This document shows positions 20,601 to 29,755 of a DNA stretch of 64,000 bases, in pieces. Each line of letters opens with the position of its first letter. Positions within the stretch are counted from its first letter, which is position 1. Below the pieces are notes generated by a model. The model was not told where the DNA came from and did not search any database. It saw only the letters and a program-made list of their open reading frames with translations. A program made the position numbers and the translations under genes. The stretch is from Aureococcus anophagefferens (lineage: Eukaryota; Sar; Pelagophyceae; Pelagomonadales; Pelagomonadaceae), in contig NW_008705569.1 in assembly GCF_000186865.1 (NCBI RefSeq), positions 1,188,054-1,252,053 of the forward strand, in the 5' to 3' direction.

Positions 20601-22021
20601 CGGTCGACGCACTCCTGGCCTCGGAACATGTCCCGCATATCGGTCACGGACGACACGTCCCAGAAGCCGATGAACTGGTCGAACCCGTCACACTCGTCCG
20701 TGCGTCCGTCGTTCTTGGCCGCATTGGACGCGAACATGCCCGCCATCGTCGTCACGGACGACACGTCCCAGTCGCCGATGTCCTCGTTGAAGCCGTCCAC
20801 GTCTCGGAAGAGGCCGCTCATGTCCGTGATGCCGGACACGTTCCACGTGCCGGCGGGGCCGTAGAGCTCGATGGCGAGGTCGTAATCGGTCTTCAAGAGA
20901 AAGACCGCCGCCTCCAGCGCCGCCGCGTCGCCCTCGAACGCGTGGCCCGGGGCGGGCAGGCCCGTGGGCAGGTCCGTGGGCAGGTCCGTGGGCAGGTCCG
21001 TGGGCAGGTCCGTGGGGACGGGCAAGACGAGGGCCGTGGGCTTGGCCGTGGGCAGGTCCGTGGGCAGGTCCGTGGGCTTGGCCGTGGGCTCGGCCGTGAG
21101 CTCCTCCTCGAAGGAGCCGTCGCCGTCGGTGACGGCTCCGGCGTCGGCGACGGAGCGCTTCTTCCGGCACTGCTTGTCCTTCCACTCGCAGCCCTTCTTG
21201 CTGGTCCTGCGCGACGGCTTGCAGTCCCGCTTCGCGTCGATCTCCTTGCACTTGACCTTGCGGCACTTGGTCTTCTTGTGGCTCCACTTGCAGAAGTTGT
21301 GGTACTTGGACTTGTGGCACTTCTTCTTGGAGGCGAGCGACGCGCACGCCTTGCGCTTGCCCTTGCACTTCTTCTTGTGGTGGCTCCAGGAGCACGTGTC
21401 CTTGTTCGCGGCGTTCTTGCACTCCTTGCGCTTCTTGATGGCGGCGCAGAACTTCCGCGCCGCGAGGTTGCGGTGGTACTTGGACGACTTGCGGCCGAGC
21501 TTGGAGTGCTCGCCCGCGACGATGCCGTCGGGCTTGGAGTGCCCGCCCACGACGATGCCGTCGGGCTTGGAGTGCTCGCCCGCGAAGATGACGTCGGGCT
21601 TGGACCGCTCGGCGACGACGTTGCCGTCGAGCGTGGAGTGCTCGGCGACAACGTTGCCGTCGAGCTTGGACCGCTCGGCGACGACGATGCCGTCGGGCTT
21701 GGAGTGCTCGCCCGCGACGATGCCGTCGAGCTTGGAGTGCTCGCCCGCGACGATGCCGTCGAGCGTGGAGTGCTCGCCCGCGACGATGCCGTCGAGCTTG
21801 GAGGACTCGCTCTCGAGCTTGGACAGCTCGGTCGCGAAGAAAGCGTGAACAACCGACGAGACCATCGGCGGCAGCTCCTTGACCAATGCCGATTCCTCGA
21901 CCAGGCCGGCCTTGCTTGCCGCGGGCTCCGCGGTCGGCTTCTTGTCCAGCTTGACGCCCCCCGCCGCCGTGGCGAAGGTGAAGGCGCAGGAAAGTACGGT
22001 CGCGCGGATGATGACGTGCAT
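17642..22021 (-). CDS. large modular secreted protein (BspA, GDGW, discoidin and ShK-like modules)
   Basis: Single exon, 1,459 residues. MHVIIRATVLSCAFTFATA is a signal peptide. In order: eleven-residue repeats of the SKLDGIVAGEH type (about 70-180), a basic Cys-rich segment (187-290), a Pro-Thr linker PTDLPTDLPT (307-355), BspA/DUF285-like repeats (about 384-474: DMSGLF, DWDVSSVTTM), two CFDMVL-DxWxG modules (about 557 and 653), a discoidin (F5/8 C) fold (about 840-979), a Tyr-Ser linker, and four Cys-rich ShK-like modules of about 114 residues in the order A-B-A-B. It ends abruptly in CNSYAGS, the start of another linker, so the 3' end may be truncated. Probably an extracellular or cell-surface adhesive protein; function unknown. 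Confidence 0.75.
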   Translation of the reverse strand: MHVIIRATVLSCAFTFATAAGGVKLDKKPTAEPAASKAGLVEESALVKELPPMVSSVVHAFFATELSKLESESSKLDGIVAGEHSTLDGIVAGEHSKLDGIVAGEHSKPDGIVVAERSKLDGNVVAEHSTLDGNVVAERSKPDVIFAGEHSKPDGIVVGGHSKPDGIVAGEHSKLGRKSSKYHRNLAARKFCAAIKKRKECKNAANKDTCSWSHHKKKCKGKRKACASLASKKKCHKSKYHNFCKWSHKKTKCRKVKCKEIDAKRDCKPSRRTSKKGCEWKDKQCRKKRSVADAGAVTDGDGSFEEELTAEPTAKPTDLPTDLPTAKPTALVLPVPTDLPTDLPTDLPTDLPTGLPAPGHAFEGDAAALEAAVFLLKTDYDLAIELYGPAGTWNVSGITDMSGLFRDVDGFNEDIGDWDVSSVTTMAGMFASNAAKNDGRTDECDGFDQFIGFWDVSSVTDMRDMFRGQECVDRHVGLDYWGQCHINPLCVPIDVLVEGMLVGTSPTGWLGCPAWLDEKSDELRGVGDAGGPCGDGGAGHPTAPTTQPTAPPTGTDQCFDMVLGDSHADTWDGTTYTITDEDGAAVVTGTMETFGFVIETDVVCLAPGCYTLVVDGGEWLHEKAWTLGGLTGGAPYDGDFTAGADGTVADGCAPCFDMVLTDLWGDGWNGATYTITDEDGAAVVTGTMETVGVIETDVVCLAPGCYTLVIDGGGLYPSEVGWTLGGLTGGASYDGDFTAGADGTVADGCAPTAVDQCFMELLPDADGCSASGDSTGEEEDSCRGPSACYCSSNEFCNFDFGSYGTCEPCASFSSREACGQDGLPSDGEDDCVACCFPPCGNTLDGQYDSGSGWNAGELYATNQWIAYDLKATHTVTGVCLVWDWNPNDMFAATSVRVDTSDDGSSWTEGATYDENDGMLAGNGDPSLLPDVMDACFAISPVVTHHIRLFFEEADVYLGIAEVRFVELRGIASLEEARNCVYLTYAGSYSYSYAESYSYSYYGSAPTAAPTLICADLDDVLLAFAGLDCAELPSDECGNFPNFLVCPTSCAAEYAEAGVVCGEDLGDLNFLNLIFFLSVTSFDDEYAYDDDFNPPQSCADASTDCQIDNPVGAAIRALCPETCNGAIICTDLDDVLFEWFGSHCDTTTSFDVCADAPFFCPSYCVAEYAEAGGVCGEDLGDLNFLNLIFFLSVISFDDEYAYDDDFNPPQSCADASTLCQIDNPVGVAIRALCPETCNGAIICTDLDDVLLAFAGLDCAELPSDECADFPNFLVCPTSCAAEYAEAGVVCGEDLGDLNFLNLIFFLSVVSFDDEYAYDDDFNPPQSCADASTLCQIDNPVGVAIRALCPETCNGAIICTDLDDVLFEWFGSHCDTTTSFDVCADAPFFCPSYCVAEYAEAGGVCGEDLGDFTLLVQFFEDWGQESPQSCAEASDACLWDDGSGVAIRALCPETCNSYAGS
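17660..18995 (-). repeat. four tandem ~342-bp coding modules (A-B-A-B)
   Basis: The landmark TCTCCAAGGTCCTCGCCGCAG recurs at about 17797, 18138, 18483 and 18825, spacing 341-345 bp. Modules 1 and 3 share one sequence type and 2 and 4 another, with near-identity inside each type, so the last duplication copied a two-module block. Confidence 0.85.
21484..21815 (-). repeat. 33-bp coding minisatellite
   Basis: About ten in-frame 33-bp units encode S(K/T)(L/P)DG(I/N)V(A/V)(G/A)E(H/R), directly after the N-terminal segment of the secreted protein. Confidence 0.88.
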
Positions 22022-22141
22022 GGTCGAGATTGCGGGTGCCTGCGGGGGAATCGACGCGGTTCCGCGGCGACGATCGACAGACGAGGCGCGCGAATCAGGG
22101 GTTGAAGACCTTTCAGGCACGTCCGCCGACGGCCGGGAGGC

Positions 22142-22868
22142 CGGCCGCCGGCCGCGCCGCGCAAGAGCGAGTCGCTCTTCGCCGTCGTCGAGGTGCCCGA
22201 CGCGGACCACGCCGCCGGCGGGCCGCGAGGTCGGAGGCCGGGCTTCCATGCGCTTGACGTGCACCGAGGACTCGAAGACGTAGCGGAGCGGGTCCCGGCG
22301 CGCCGGCCGCCGGCCGCGCCGCGCAAGAGCGAGTCGCTCTTCGCCGTCGTCGAGGTGCCCGACGCGGACCACGCCGCCGGCGGGCCGCGAGGTCGGAGGC
22401 CGGGCTTCCATGCGCTTGGCGTGCACCGAGGACTCGAAGACGTAGCGGAGCGGGTCCCGGCGCGCCGGCCGCCGGCCGCGCCGCGCAAGAGCGAGTCGCT
22501 CTTCGCCGTCGTCGAGGTGCCCGACGCGGACCACGCCGCCGGCGGGCCGCGAGGTCGGAGGCCGGGCTTCCATGCGCTTGACGTGCACCGAGGACTCGAA
22601 GACGTAGCGGAGCGGGTCCCGGCGCGCCGGCCGCCGGCCGCGCCGCGCAAGAGCGAGTCGCTCTTCGCCGTCGTCGAGGTGCCCGACGCGGACCACGCCG
22701 CCGGCGGGCCGCGAGGTCGGAGGCCGGGCTTGCATGCGCTTGACGTGCACCGAGGACTCGAAGACGTAGCGGAGCGGGTCCCGGCGCGCCGGCCGCCGGC
22801 CGCGCCGCGCAAGAGCGAGTCGCTCTTCGCCGTCGTCGAGGTGCCCGACGCGGACCACGCCGCCGGCG
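22142..22868. repeat. 162-bp tandem repeat array, about 4.5 copies
   Basis: The landmark GCAAGAGCGAGTCGCTCTTC recurs at 22161, 22323, 22485, 22647 and 22809, exactly 162 bp apart, and copies are nearly identical. Since 162 is divisible by three, frames stay open on both strands. The plus-strand peptide (KSESLFAVVEVPDADHAAGG) has coding-like codons, but I see no plausible start. The array begins about 120 bp upstream of the secreted protein start. Confidence 0.9.
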
Positions 22869-23290
22869 GGCCACCGCCGCCCCCCGGGGCGACGACGACC
22901 GCGCCCCGGGGGGTGACGCCCCCCCCCGGGGGCGGACCGGCGCGATCGCGGTCGTGGGGAACGTTTTTTTTTGGGATGGCGTGGGCGGAGCGAAAAGGGG
23001 TCGTAAAAAGCGGGGCTTTTGGGGGGGGGACTTGTTGGGACGCCGGGAAGCTACGAGAGAGGTACGAGGTGTGAGTATGACGCGTGGCGAGTGTGCGGTG
23101 AGCGTGGAAGGTCGAGAAGACGATAGAAGACTTTGAAGATCGAAACTCGCGGGCCACGCTGCGGACCCCCGGCCACGTCGAGGCAAACCACGAGATACCC
23201 GGCCGTTAAAGAGGCTTGAAAGCAAAATGCCCTGCACCGATGAGGCCCCCAAGAGGCCCCGCTCGGCGCGGCGCCCGCCCGGATCGCGCG
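22869..23290. other. intergenic region with C/G homopolymer runs
   Basis: Runs of C (near 22920) and of G (near 23025), then mixed sequence up to the 3' end of the RanBP2-finger gene. No gene seen. Confidence 0.5.
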
Positions 23291-26200
23291 TTAGACCAGC
23301 ATCGTCGCGCGCCGGTGCGCGGCCCGCTGCTTCGCGGCGTCCTCCGCCTCCGCGGCGGCGGCGGCGCGCCGGTCGTCGCCCGCGGCGCGCGCGAAGGCGA
23401 GGCGCGCCTCGGCGCCCCGGAACTCGGTCCAGGACTCCGCGCAGAGCTGGCGGTGTCTGCCGAGGCGCTCGGAGAGCGCGGTCGTGATCGTCGCGAGGAT
23501 CGCGGCGCGCCGGCCGTCGGCGTCGCCGTCGAGCCGGTCCCGGAGCGCGGTCTCGTCGCGGAGCCGCGCCTCGAGGCGGGCGTTGGCCTCGCGCGCCTCG
23601 CGGAGCTTGGCGTTGCCCCGGTCGTCGTCGCCCGTCGCGAAGCGGCCGGCGACGGCGGCCCGCGTGATCTCGTAGAACTCGCCGAGCGCGGCGACGGCCT
23701 CGGCCTTGAGCTCGGCGAGGTCCTGCGCCGTCGTCGTCGCGCGGGCCGCGCCCGGCCGCCGCGCGTCGCGGCCCCGGGCCCGCCGGGCCCGCTCGCGCCA
23801 CCGCGCCGCGGCCTTGCGCGCGGCGGCGACCTGGGCGGGACAAGGGTGCGAAATTCCCAACTTCAAAGGCTCCTAGCTCGGCCGGTTTCCTCTCGTTTCG
23901 GCTGATTTTTGGACGAGCGATCATCTCTCGGAACGGTCTCGAAGCGTGGATGCTTTTTCCGGAACGCGCGCGCGCGGAACACTCACGTTGAAGCGACGTT
24001 GAATCACCCTTGTCCTGCGCGCGGCGGCGACGCGGAAGTACGACGCGCGGCTCGCGCGCGCCGCGCGCCGCTCCGCGCCCTCGGCCGCCGCGGGCGCGCC
24101 GTCGCCGTCGTCGGCGACGTGCGCGGCGATGCTCCGGAGCGCGGCCTCGGCCCGGTGGTCGTCGTCGTGCGCGTGCGCGGCGTGCTCGTCGGCGAGCGCG
24201 CGCAGGTCCGCGGCGTGCTTCGCGTAGACGACCTCGAGGCGCTTCGCCGCGTCCTCGAGCGCCTCGGCGGCGTGCGCCTCGCGCTGCCTCGCCTCGACGT
24301 CGACGGGCTGGGACGACGGGAGGCGCGCGACGAACTCCGCGCGGTCCGCGGCGGCCTCCGCGGAGACCGGCGGCAGGTCCTCGGCGCCCAGCGCGTCGAG
24401 GCGGCCCAGCTCCGCCCGCCGCGCGGCGGCGGCGGCGTCGATGGCCCCGCGCAGCGCCTCGTTGGCCCGCTCCGCGTCGTCGGCCTCGCGCCGCGCGGCG
24501 TCGATGCCGGACCTGCGCGGCGCGGGAGAGATGCGACGTCGCTTCCACGCGAGTGTGCCGCGCGCGCGCGTCGAGGAACAAGCATCCACGCGTCGAGGCC
24601 GTTCCGAGAGATGCTCGCTCGTCCAAAAATCAGCCGACGCGAGTGGAACGCGGCCGAGATCGGAGCCTTTGAAGTCGGGCGCGTCGCTCTCTCGTGCCGC
24701 CCCGCGCCGGACTCGCGGGCCGCGCGCGCGGCCTCGAGCGCGCGGCGCTCGGCCTCGGCGGCGTCGGCCCGCGCCGCCGCGCCCGCGGCGCCGAGGCGCG
24801 CGGCCCGGCGCCGCGCGAGGTCGCCGGGCGCGAGGCGCGCCGTCGCCGCGAGGGCCCGCTCGTCGCGGTCCGCGTCCGTGGTCGCCGCGAGGTCCAGCGC
24901 CGCCCGGCGCAGGTCCTCGAGGTCGCCGTCGTAGCGGCCGTCCCGCAGGTCGCGGAAGCGCTCCATGGCCTCCACGCGCCGGCCGCCCCAGTGCGCGGCC
25001 GCCGCGAGGAGCGCGTAGCGCGAGAGCGCGGCCTCCGCGGGCGCCGCGCCGAAGGGGTTCTCGCCCGGCGGCGCGAAGGCCGCGCCCGCCTCGCGCCGCG
25101 CCTCGCGGCCCTCGCGGAGGTAGACCGCCGTCGACGCGGCCGCGCGCGCCTCCCGGGCCGCGGCCTCGGCCGCGGCCCGCTTCGCGGCGTCGCGCGCGCC
25201 GCACTCCGCGAGCTCGACGGCGTCCGCGAAGCGGCGGCAGGCCCGGCGCGCGGCCGTCGTGTCCTCGAGCCAGGCGAAGGCCGCCTCGAGCGCGAGGCTC
25301 GGGAGCGGCCGCGGCTTCAGGGGCGCCGCGAGCGCCGCCTCGCCCCGCCTCCGCGAGTCGTCCGCGGATCTTTGGAAGTCGTAGGAGCCGTCCTCGTTGT
25401 AGAGGTTCGGCGCCTCGTCCGGCGGCGCGAGCCTCTTCTTGTAGGGCTCGAGCAGCGGCGCCAGGGCCTCGGCCTTGGCGAACCGCCGCCGCCACGGCTC
25501 CGGCAGGTCGCCGGGGACGTCGACGTCGCCGCGGGCGCCGAAGGAGAACCCGGGCGGCGGGCCCGGGTCGTCCGGCTCCTCCGGCGCGTCGGGGCGGCGC
25601 AGCGGCTCGGGGCCGTCGGCGTGCCGCTTGAGGACCTCGAGGGCCTCCGCGCCGGACGCGGCGAGGGCTTCGAGGACATCGCCGCCGGGCGCGTCCCGCG
25701 CCTCGGGCGGCCGCGTCGCCGACGCGGCGGCCGCGGCCGCGTCTGTCGCCGCGCGCGCGTCGGCGAGGGCCGCGGCGGCGGCGGCGTCGCGGCCCGGCGC
25801 GTCGCGCGCCCCCGCGAGCCTCCGCTCGACGTCCGCGGCGACGCGCGCGGACGCGCGGCGGAGCCTGGGCGGGACGCGGGCGATTCGGCGTCGCGTCGAG
25901 GTGTGGAGTTCCAGAAGAACGCATCCGCGCGTCGCGAACGCTCCGAGAGATGAGTGCTCGTCCAGAAATCGGCCGAAGCGAGCGGGAAACGACCGAGCTC
26001 GGAGCCTCCGAAGTCGGGAACGTCGCGCCCGCGTCCCGCCCCGGGCGGAGCGAGGCCCGCAGGCTCGACGCCGTCGCCTTCGCCGCGCCCCGGAGCGCCG
26101 CGCCCGTCTCGAGCTCGCGCGCCCGCCGCTGGGCGCCCGCGGCGGCGAAGCGCGCCGCGCCCACGACGCCGAACTTGGCCTTCCTCCACCGCCTCCGCGC

Positions 26201-26485
26201 CGCGGCGCCCGCGTCGAGCGCCGCGGCCGTGTCCTCGCGCCGCGCCTCGGCGTCGTCCAGGGGCGCGCCGGCCCGCAGCGCCGCCGCGGCGAGGAGCGCC
26301 CGCTCCTCGCCGACGGCCGCGTCCCAGTCCGCCGCCTCCCGCTCGTTCCCGGGGATCGTCAGCCGCGAGGCGATGGGCGCGCGGAGGAGCGCGGCGTGGA
26401 GCTCGCGCGCGGAGTCGTAGGCCTCGGGCGGCCGCGGCGCCTCGTCCTCGGGCGCCGCCGGCGGCGGCGGCGCGCCGCCGTCGGC

Positions 26486-26519
<34 letters not shown>

Positions 26520-28786
26520 CGGAGCGACCGGCGCGGGCTCGGCCCGGGCGGCGGCGGCGGCTGGCCCTTGACGAGGGGCCGCGCCGCCGCCGACGGCTTC
26601 GCGGCGCCGCCCTCGCTCGCGTCGACGCCCGCGTCCTCGCGCGCGGCCGCGGCCGCGACGGAGAAGGGCGACGGCGACGTTCGCGGCCGGTCGGCGGCCT
26701 CCGCGGGCGCGGGCGCCGCCGCGGCGCGGCCCGGAGCGTCGCGCCGTGGCCCGGGGACCGGGCGCGGGGCTCGTCGTCGGCCGGCGGCGCGGCGGCGCGC
26801 GGCGCCGCGGCGGCCGGCGGCGCGGCGGCGCGCGGCGGCGCGGCGGCGCGCGCCGACGGCCGCCGCGCGGGCTCGGCGTAGGCGAGGACGACGTCCTCGG
26901 GCCCGGCGCGCGACGCGAGGGAGGCCGCGGCCGCGTCGCCCTCGAGGCGCAGCGCGGGCCGGCCGCCCGGCGCCGCGACGACGACGGCGACGACGGCGAC
27001 GTCCGCGGCGGCCGTCCGCGGCGACGGCGCGCAGGCGCGGGCCGCGGCGCCGGCGAGGCGCACGGACGGCCGCCGGCCGCCGCGCTCGACGAGCACGTCC
27101 GCGTCGCCGCGCGCCGCGTAGGCCGCCGCGGCGGCGCCGGCGAGCGCCACCGACGGCGAGCCGCGGTCGTCCGAGGCGGCGACGTCGCCCGGCGCGGCGC
27201 CGCCGCGGCCGGCGAGGTACCGGTCCGCGGCGTCGCCCGTGAGCGTCACCGTCGCCGCCGGCGCCGCGCCGACGGCGTCGGCGGCGTCGGCGGCGCCCGC
27301 GGCGCCCGCGGCGCCCGCGCCGTCCGCGAGCGCGGCGAGCGCGTCGACGCGGCGCTCGACGAGGTCGAGGCGCTCGGCCTGCGAGAGGCGCCGCCGGGGG
27401 CCCGACGCGGCGCCCAGCGACTTCTCGATGGCCTCGAGGTGGTCCTCGACGCCGACGGCGTGGTCCGCGGGCACGGGCGCGCCCGCGCGCGGCCGCGCGC
27501 CGCCGCCCGCGGCGGCGCCGCCCGCGGCGAAGAGGTCCATGGGGTGCTGGCCGGCGTCGGCGCCGCCGGGCAACAGCGACGACCGCCGGCCCCGGGGCAG
27601 GCGGCTCACGGACGCGGGCTCGGGCGACGACGGCGGCGGCGCCGCGCGCGCGGCCGCGGCCGCGCGCGCCGGCGGCGCCGGCCGCGGCGCGGGCGGCGCG
27701 CCGATGCGCGCGGCGATGGACTCGCGCCGGCCGCCGGCGGGCGCGGCGACCGGCGGCGTCCGCGGCGTCGGCAGGAACGACTCCGCGGCGGCCGGCGCGC
27801 GCGCGGCGCTCTCGGCCGCGGCGGCCGGCGCCGGCGTCGTCGGCGCCGGCGTCGTCGGCGCCGGCGTCGGCGGCGCCGGCGTCGGCGGCGCCCCGGCCCC
27901 GGGCCGGGCCCGCGCACAGACGACGCACTTGGCCCGGGACGCGGGGTTCGTCTTCTTGCAGCGGCCGCAGGTCCAGGAGGCGCCCGCGGCGGGCGCGGCG
28001 GGCGCGGCTTCGGCGCGCGCGGGCGCCGCGGCGCCGCGCGGCCGGCGGCAGACGACGCACGCGTCCTTCCTCGCGGAGTTCGACTTGCCGCACTTCTTGC
28101 ACCGCCAGGGCCCCGCCGCGGCCGCCGCGGCGGGCGCGGCGACGGGCGCCGGGGCCGCGTCGTCCTCGGGCTCGTCGTCGGCCGGCCGCGGCGCTACGAC
28201 GGTGATCGCGCGCGGCGGCCGCCGGGCCGCGCCGCCGTCGCGCGGCGCGTCGGAGGCCGGCGGCGCGTCGGAGGCCGGCGGCGCTGGCGCGTCGGGCGGC
28301 GCCTCGGCGGTCGGCGGCGCGTCCGGCGGCGCCTCGGCGGTCGGCGGCGCGTCGGAGGCCGCGACGGCGGGCGCGTCCGCCGGCGCGTCGGGGGCCGGCG
28401 CGTCGGATGCCGCCGGAGCGTCCGGCGCCTCGACCGGCGCCGCGTCCGGCGTCTCCGGCGGCGGCGGCGCCGCGAGCGCGACGGCGCGCGGGACCTCCGG
28501 CNNNNNNNNNNNNNNNNNNNNNNNNNNNNNNNNNNNNNNNNNNNNNNNNNNCGGCGTCGTGCGCCGCTCGCGCCTCGTCCGCCGCCTCGGCCTTGGCCCG
28601 CGCCTCGGGGTCGAGCGCCGCGAGCGCCTCGGCCTGCGCCGCCTTGGCCTCGGCGGCGCGCTCCGCGAAGAAGGCCGCGTCGCGGTCGCCGCCGCCGGCG
28701 GCGTCCGGGCGCGGCTTGCGACACACGACGCACCGGGCCTTTTGCGCGCCGTTGGTCTTGCCGCAGCTACACTTCCACACGCCCAT
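23291..28786 (-). CDS. RanBP2-type zinc finger, coiled-coil giant protein
   Basis: Starts MGVWKCSCGKTN at 28786. Three RanBP2-type zinc fingers (WKCSCGKTNGAQKARCVVC, WRCKKCGKSNSARKDACVVC, WTCGRCKKTNPASRAKCVVC) sit in Ala/Pro-rich low complexity. After a poly-Pro stretch come long Ala/Arg/Glu-rich helical regions. Exon boundaries downstream are 26040/25864, 24701/24512 and about 24020/23830, each at a family A introner, and the stop is at 23291. RanBP2 fingers bind RNA, ubiquitin or Ran; the partner here is unknown. Problems: a 50-N gap (28502-28551) lies in the coding sequence, and between about 26640 and 26760 the good frame changes without a clear intron, suggesting an indel error. Read as one gene by continuity, not proof. 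Confidence 0.65.
23831..24019 (+). mobile_element. introner, family A, inverted relative to its gene
   Basis: The AAATTCCCAACTTC side faces the plus strand while the gene is on the minus strand. The right junction repeats GTCGCCGC-like sequence. The acceptor CCCGCCCAG ends at 23831. The donor is ambiguous because the left end has mutated to GCGCGCAGGACAAGG. Confidence 0.85.
24513..24704 (-). mobile_element. introner, family A, GC-shifted copy
   Basis: Flanks TGCCGGAC and CGCCGGAC. GC-AG intron 24700-24513. Ends CTGCGCGG and CCGCCCCG; still carries the shared core TCGTCCAAAAATCAGCCGA. Confidence 0.88.
25865..26043 (-). mobile_element. introner, family A, GC-shifted and shortened copy
   Basis: Flanked by GGCGGAGC (25857-25864 and 26044-26051). 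GC-AG intron of about 175 bp. The core now reads TCGTCCAGAAATCGGCCGAA. Confidence 0.88.
28502..28551. other. assembly gap (50 N)
   Basis: Run of 50 N inside the coding region of the RanBP2-finger gene, in Ala-rich sequence. Confidence 0.95.
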
Positions 28787-28915
28787 GGGCCGCGGCCGGG
28801 CTGCCCGCGCGCGGCGGCCACAACCTTGATTGGGCTCGCACAGAGGCGAGGCTGCCCGCGCGCCGCGGCGATGGTGCCGGCAACGTGAGGCACATCTTCC
28901 GAGGGGCAGCCCGTC

Positions 28916-29683
28916 ATGGCCGTCAAGACGCCGTCGCCGATGCATCCGGCGACGCCCAAGGACCTGGAGCTGCAGGTGCGCGAGCGGTCCGGGAGCGACG
29001 GGTCCGTGGCGAGCGTGTCGAGCGCGGCGCCGGCCGTGGGCAGGGACGAGGCGCTGCTGCGGGCGCGCAAGGCGGCCCTCGAGGGCGAGCTCGCGGCCAT
29101 CGACGAGACGCTCCAGGTCGCGCGCGAGGGGTCTCTGGACGACTACTTCGCGACGCCCGCGTCGACGCTGCTCAGGGAGCGGCTGCCCTGGCTCGTCGGG
29201 CTGCTGCTGCTGCAGTCGTGCGCGGCGCTGGTCATGGACACGTTCGAGAGCCTGCTGGACCGCCACCTCGTCATCGCTTTCTTCGTGCCCATGATCGTCG
29301 GCACGGGCGGCAACGCGGGCAACCAGCCGGGCGTCATGACGACGCGCGCGCTGAGCCAGGGCGGCGTCACGCGGGACAAGGTCCGGCGGCTGCTGCGCCG
29401 CGAGGCCGCGCTCGCGGTGGTCACGGGCGCCGTCCTCGCGGGCCTCGCCTTCGCGCGCGTCCTGGCCCAGTACCCGGACGAGCGCGCCGAGGCCCTCGCC
29501 ATCGCGCTCGCGGTCTTCGGCATGGTCCAGCTCGCGATCGTGATCGGCGTGGGCTTCTCCGTGGGCATCGACGCCATGGGCAGCGACGCGGCGAACGGCG
29601 CCGCGCCCCTGCTCACGACCGTCGCGGACCTCCTGGGCATCTCGCTCCTCTGCGGCATCTCCGCGCTCCTCCTCCACAGCTAA
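28916..29683 (+). CDS. MgtE/SLC41-type divalent cation (Mg2+) transporter
   Basis: 255 residues, single exon. A hydrophilic N-terminus of about 85 residues is followed by five membrane helices: LPWLVGLLLLQSCAALVMDTF, a helix ending in the signature FVPMIVGTGGNAGNQ, and three more ending in GISALLLHS. The GTGGNAGNQ loop and the five-helix layout are those of the MgtE/SLC41 membrane domain. The bacterial CBS and N domains are missing, as in SLC41. Divergent from the RanBP2-finger gene with only 129 bp between the two start codons. Confidence 0.85.
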   Translation: MAVKTPSPMHPATPKDLELQVRERSGSDGSVASVSSAAPAVGRDEALLRARKAALEGELAAIDETLQVAREGSLDDYFATPASTLLRERLPWLVGLLLLQSCAALVMDTFESLLDRHLVIAFFVPMIVGTGGNAGNQPGVMTTRALSQGGVTRDKVRRLLRREAALAVVTGAVLAGLAFARVLAQYPDERAEALAIALAVFGMVQLAIVIGVGFSVGIDAMGSDAANGAAPLLTTVADLLGISLLCGISALLLHS

Positions 29684-29755
29684 CGTTGTCGCGTCATTGC
29701 CATTCACATTGTGGGCAACATGGGCTTGCCTTGCGCGCGATCTTGTGGCCTCACG

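Noticed and set aside
22142..22868. CRISPR array
   Set aside because: The 162-bp units are contiguous repeats without unique spacers, in a eukaryotic genome.
22193..23074. Plus-strand gene made of 54-residue repeats
   Set aside because: Open in all frames because the period is a multiple of three; no credible start or ending domain. Kept as a repeat only.
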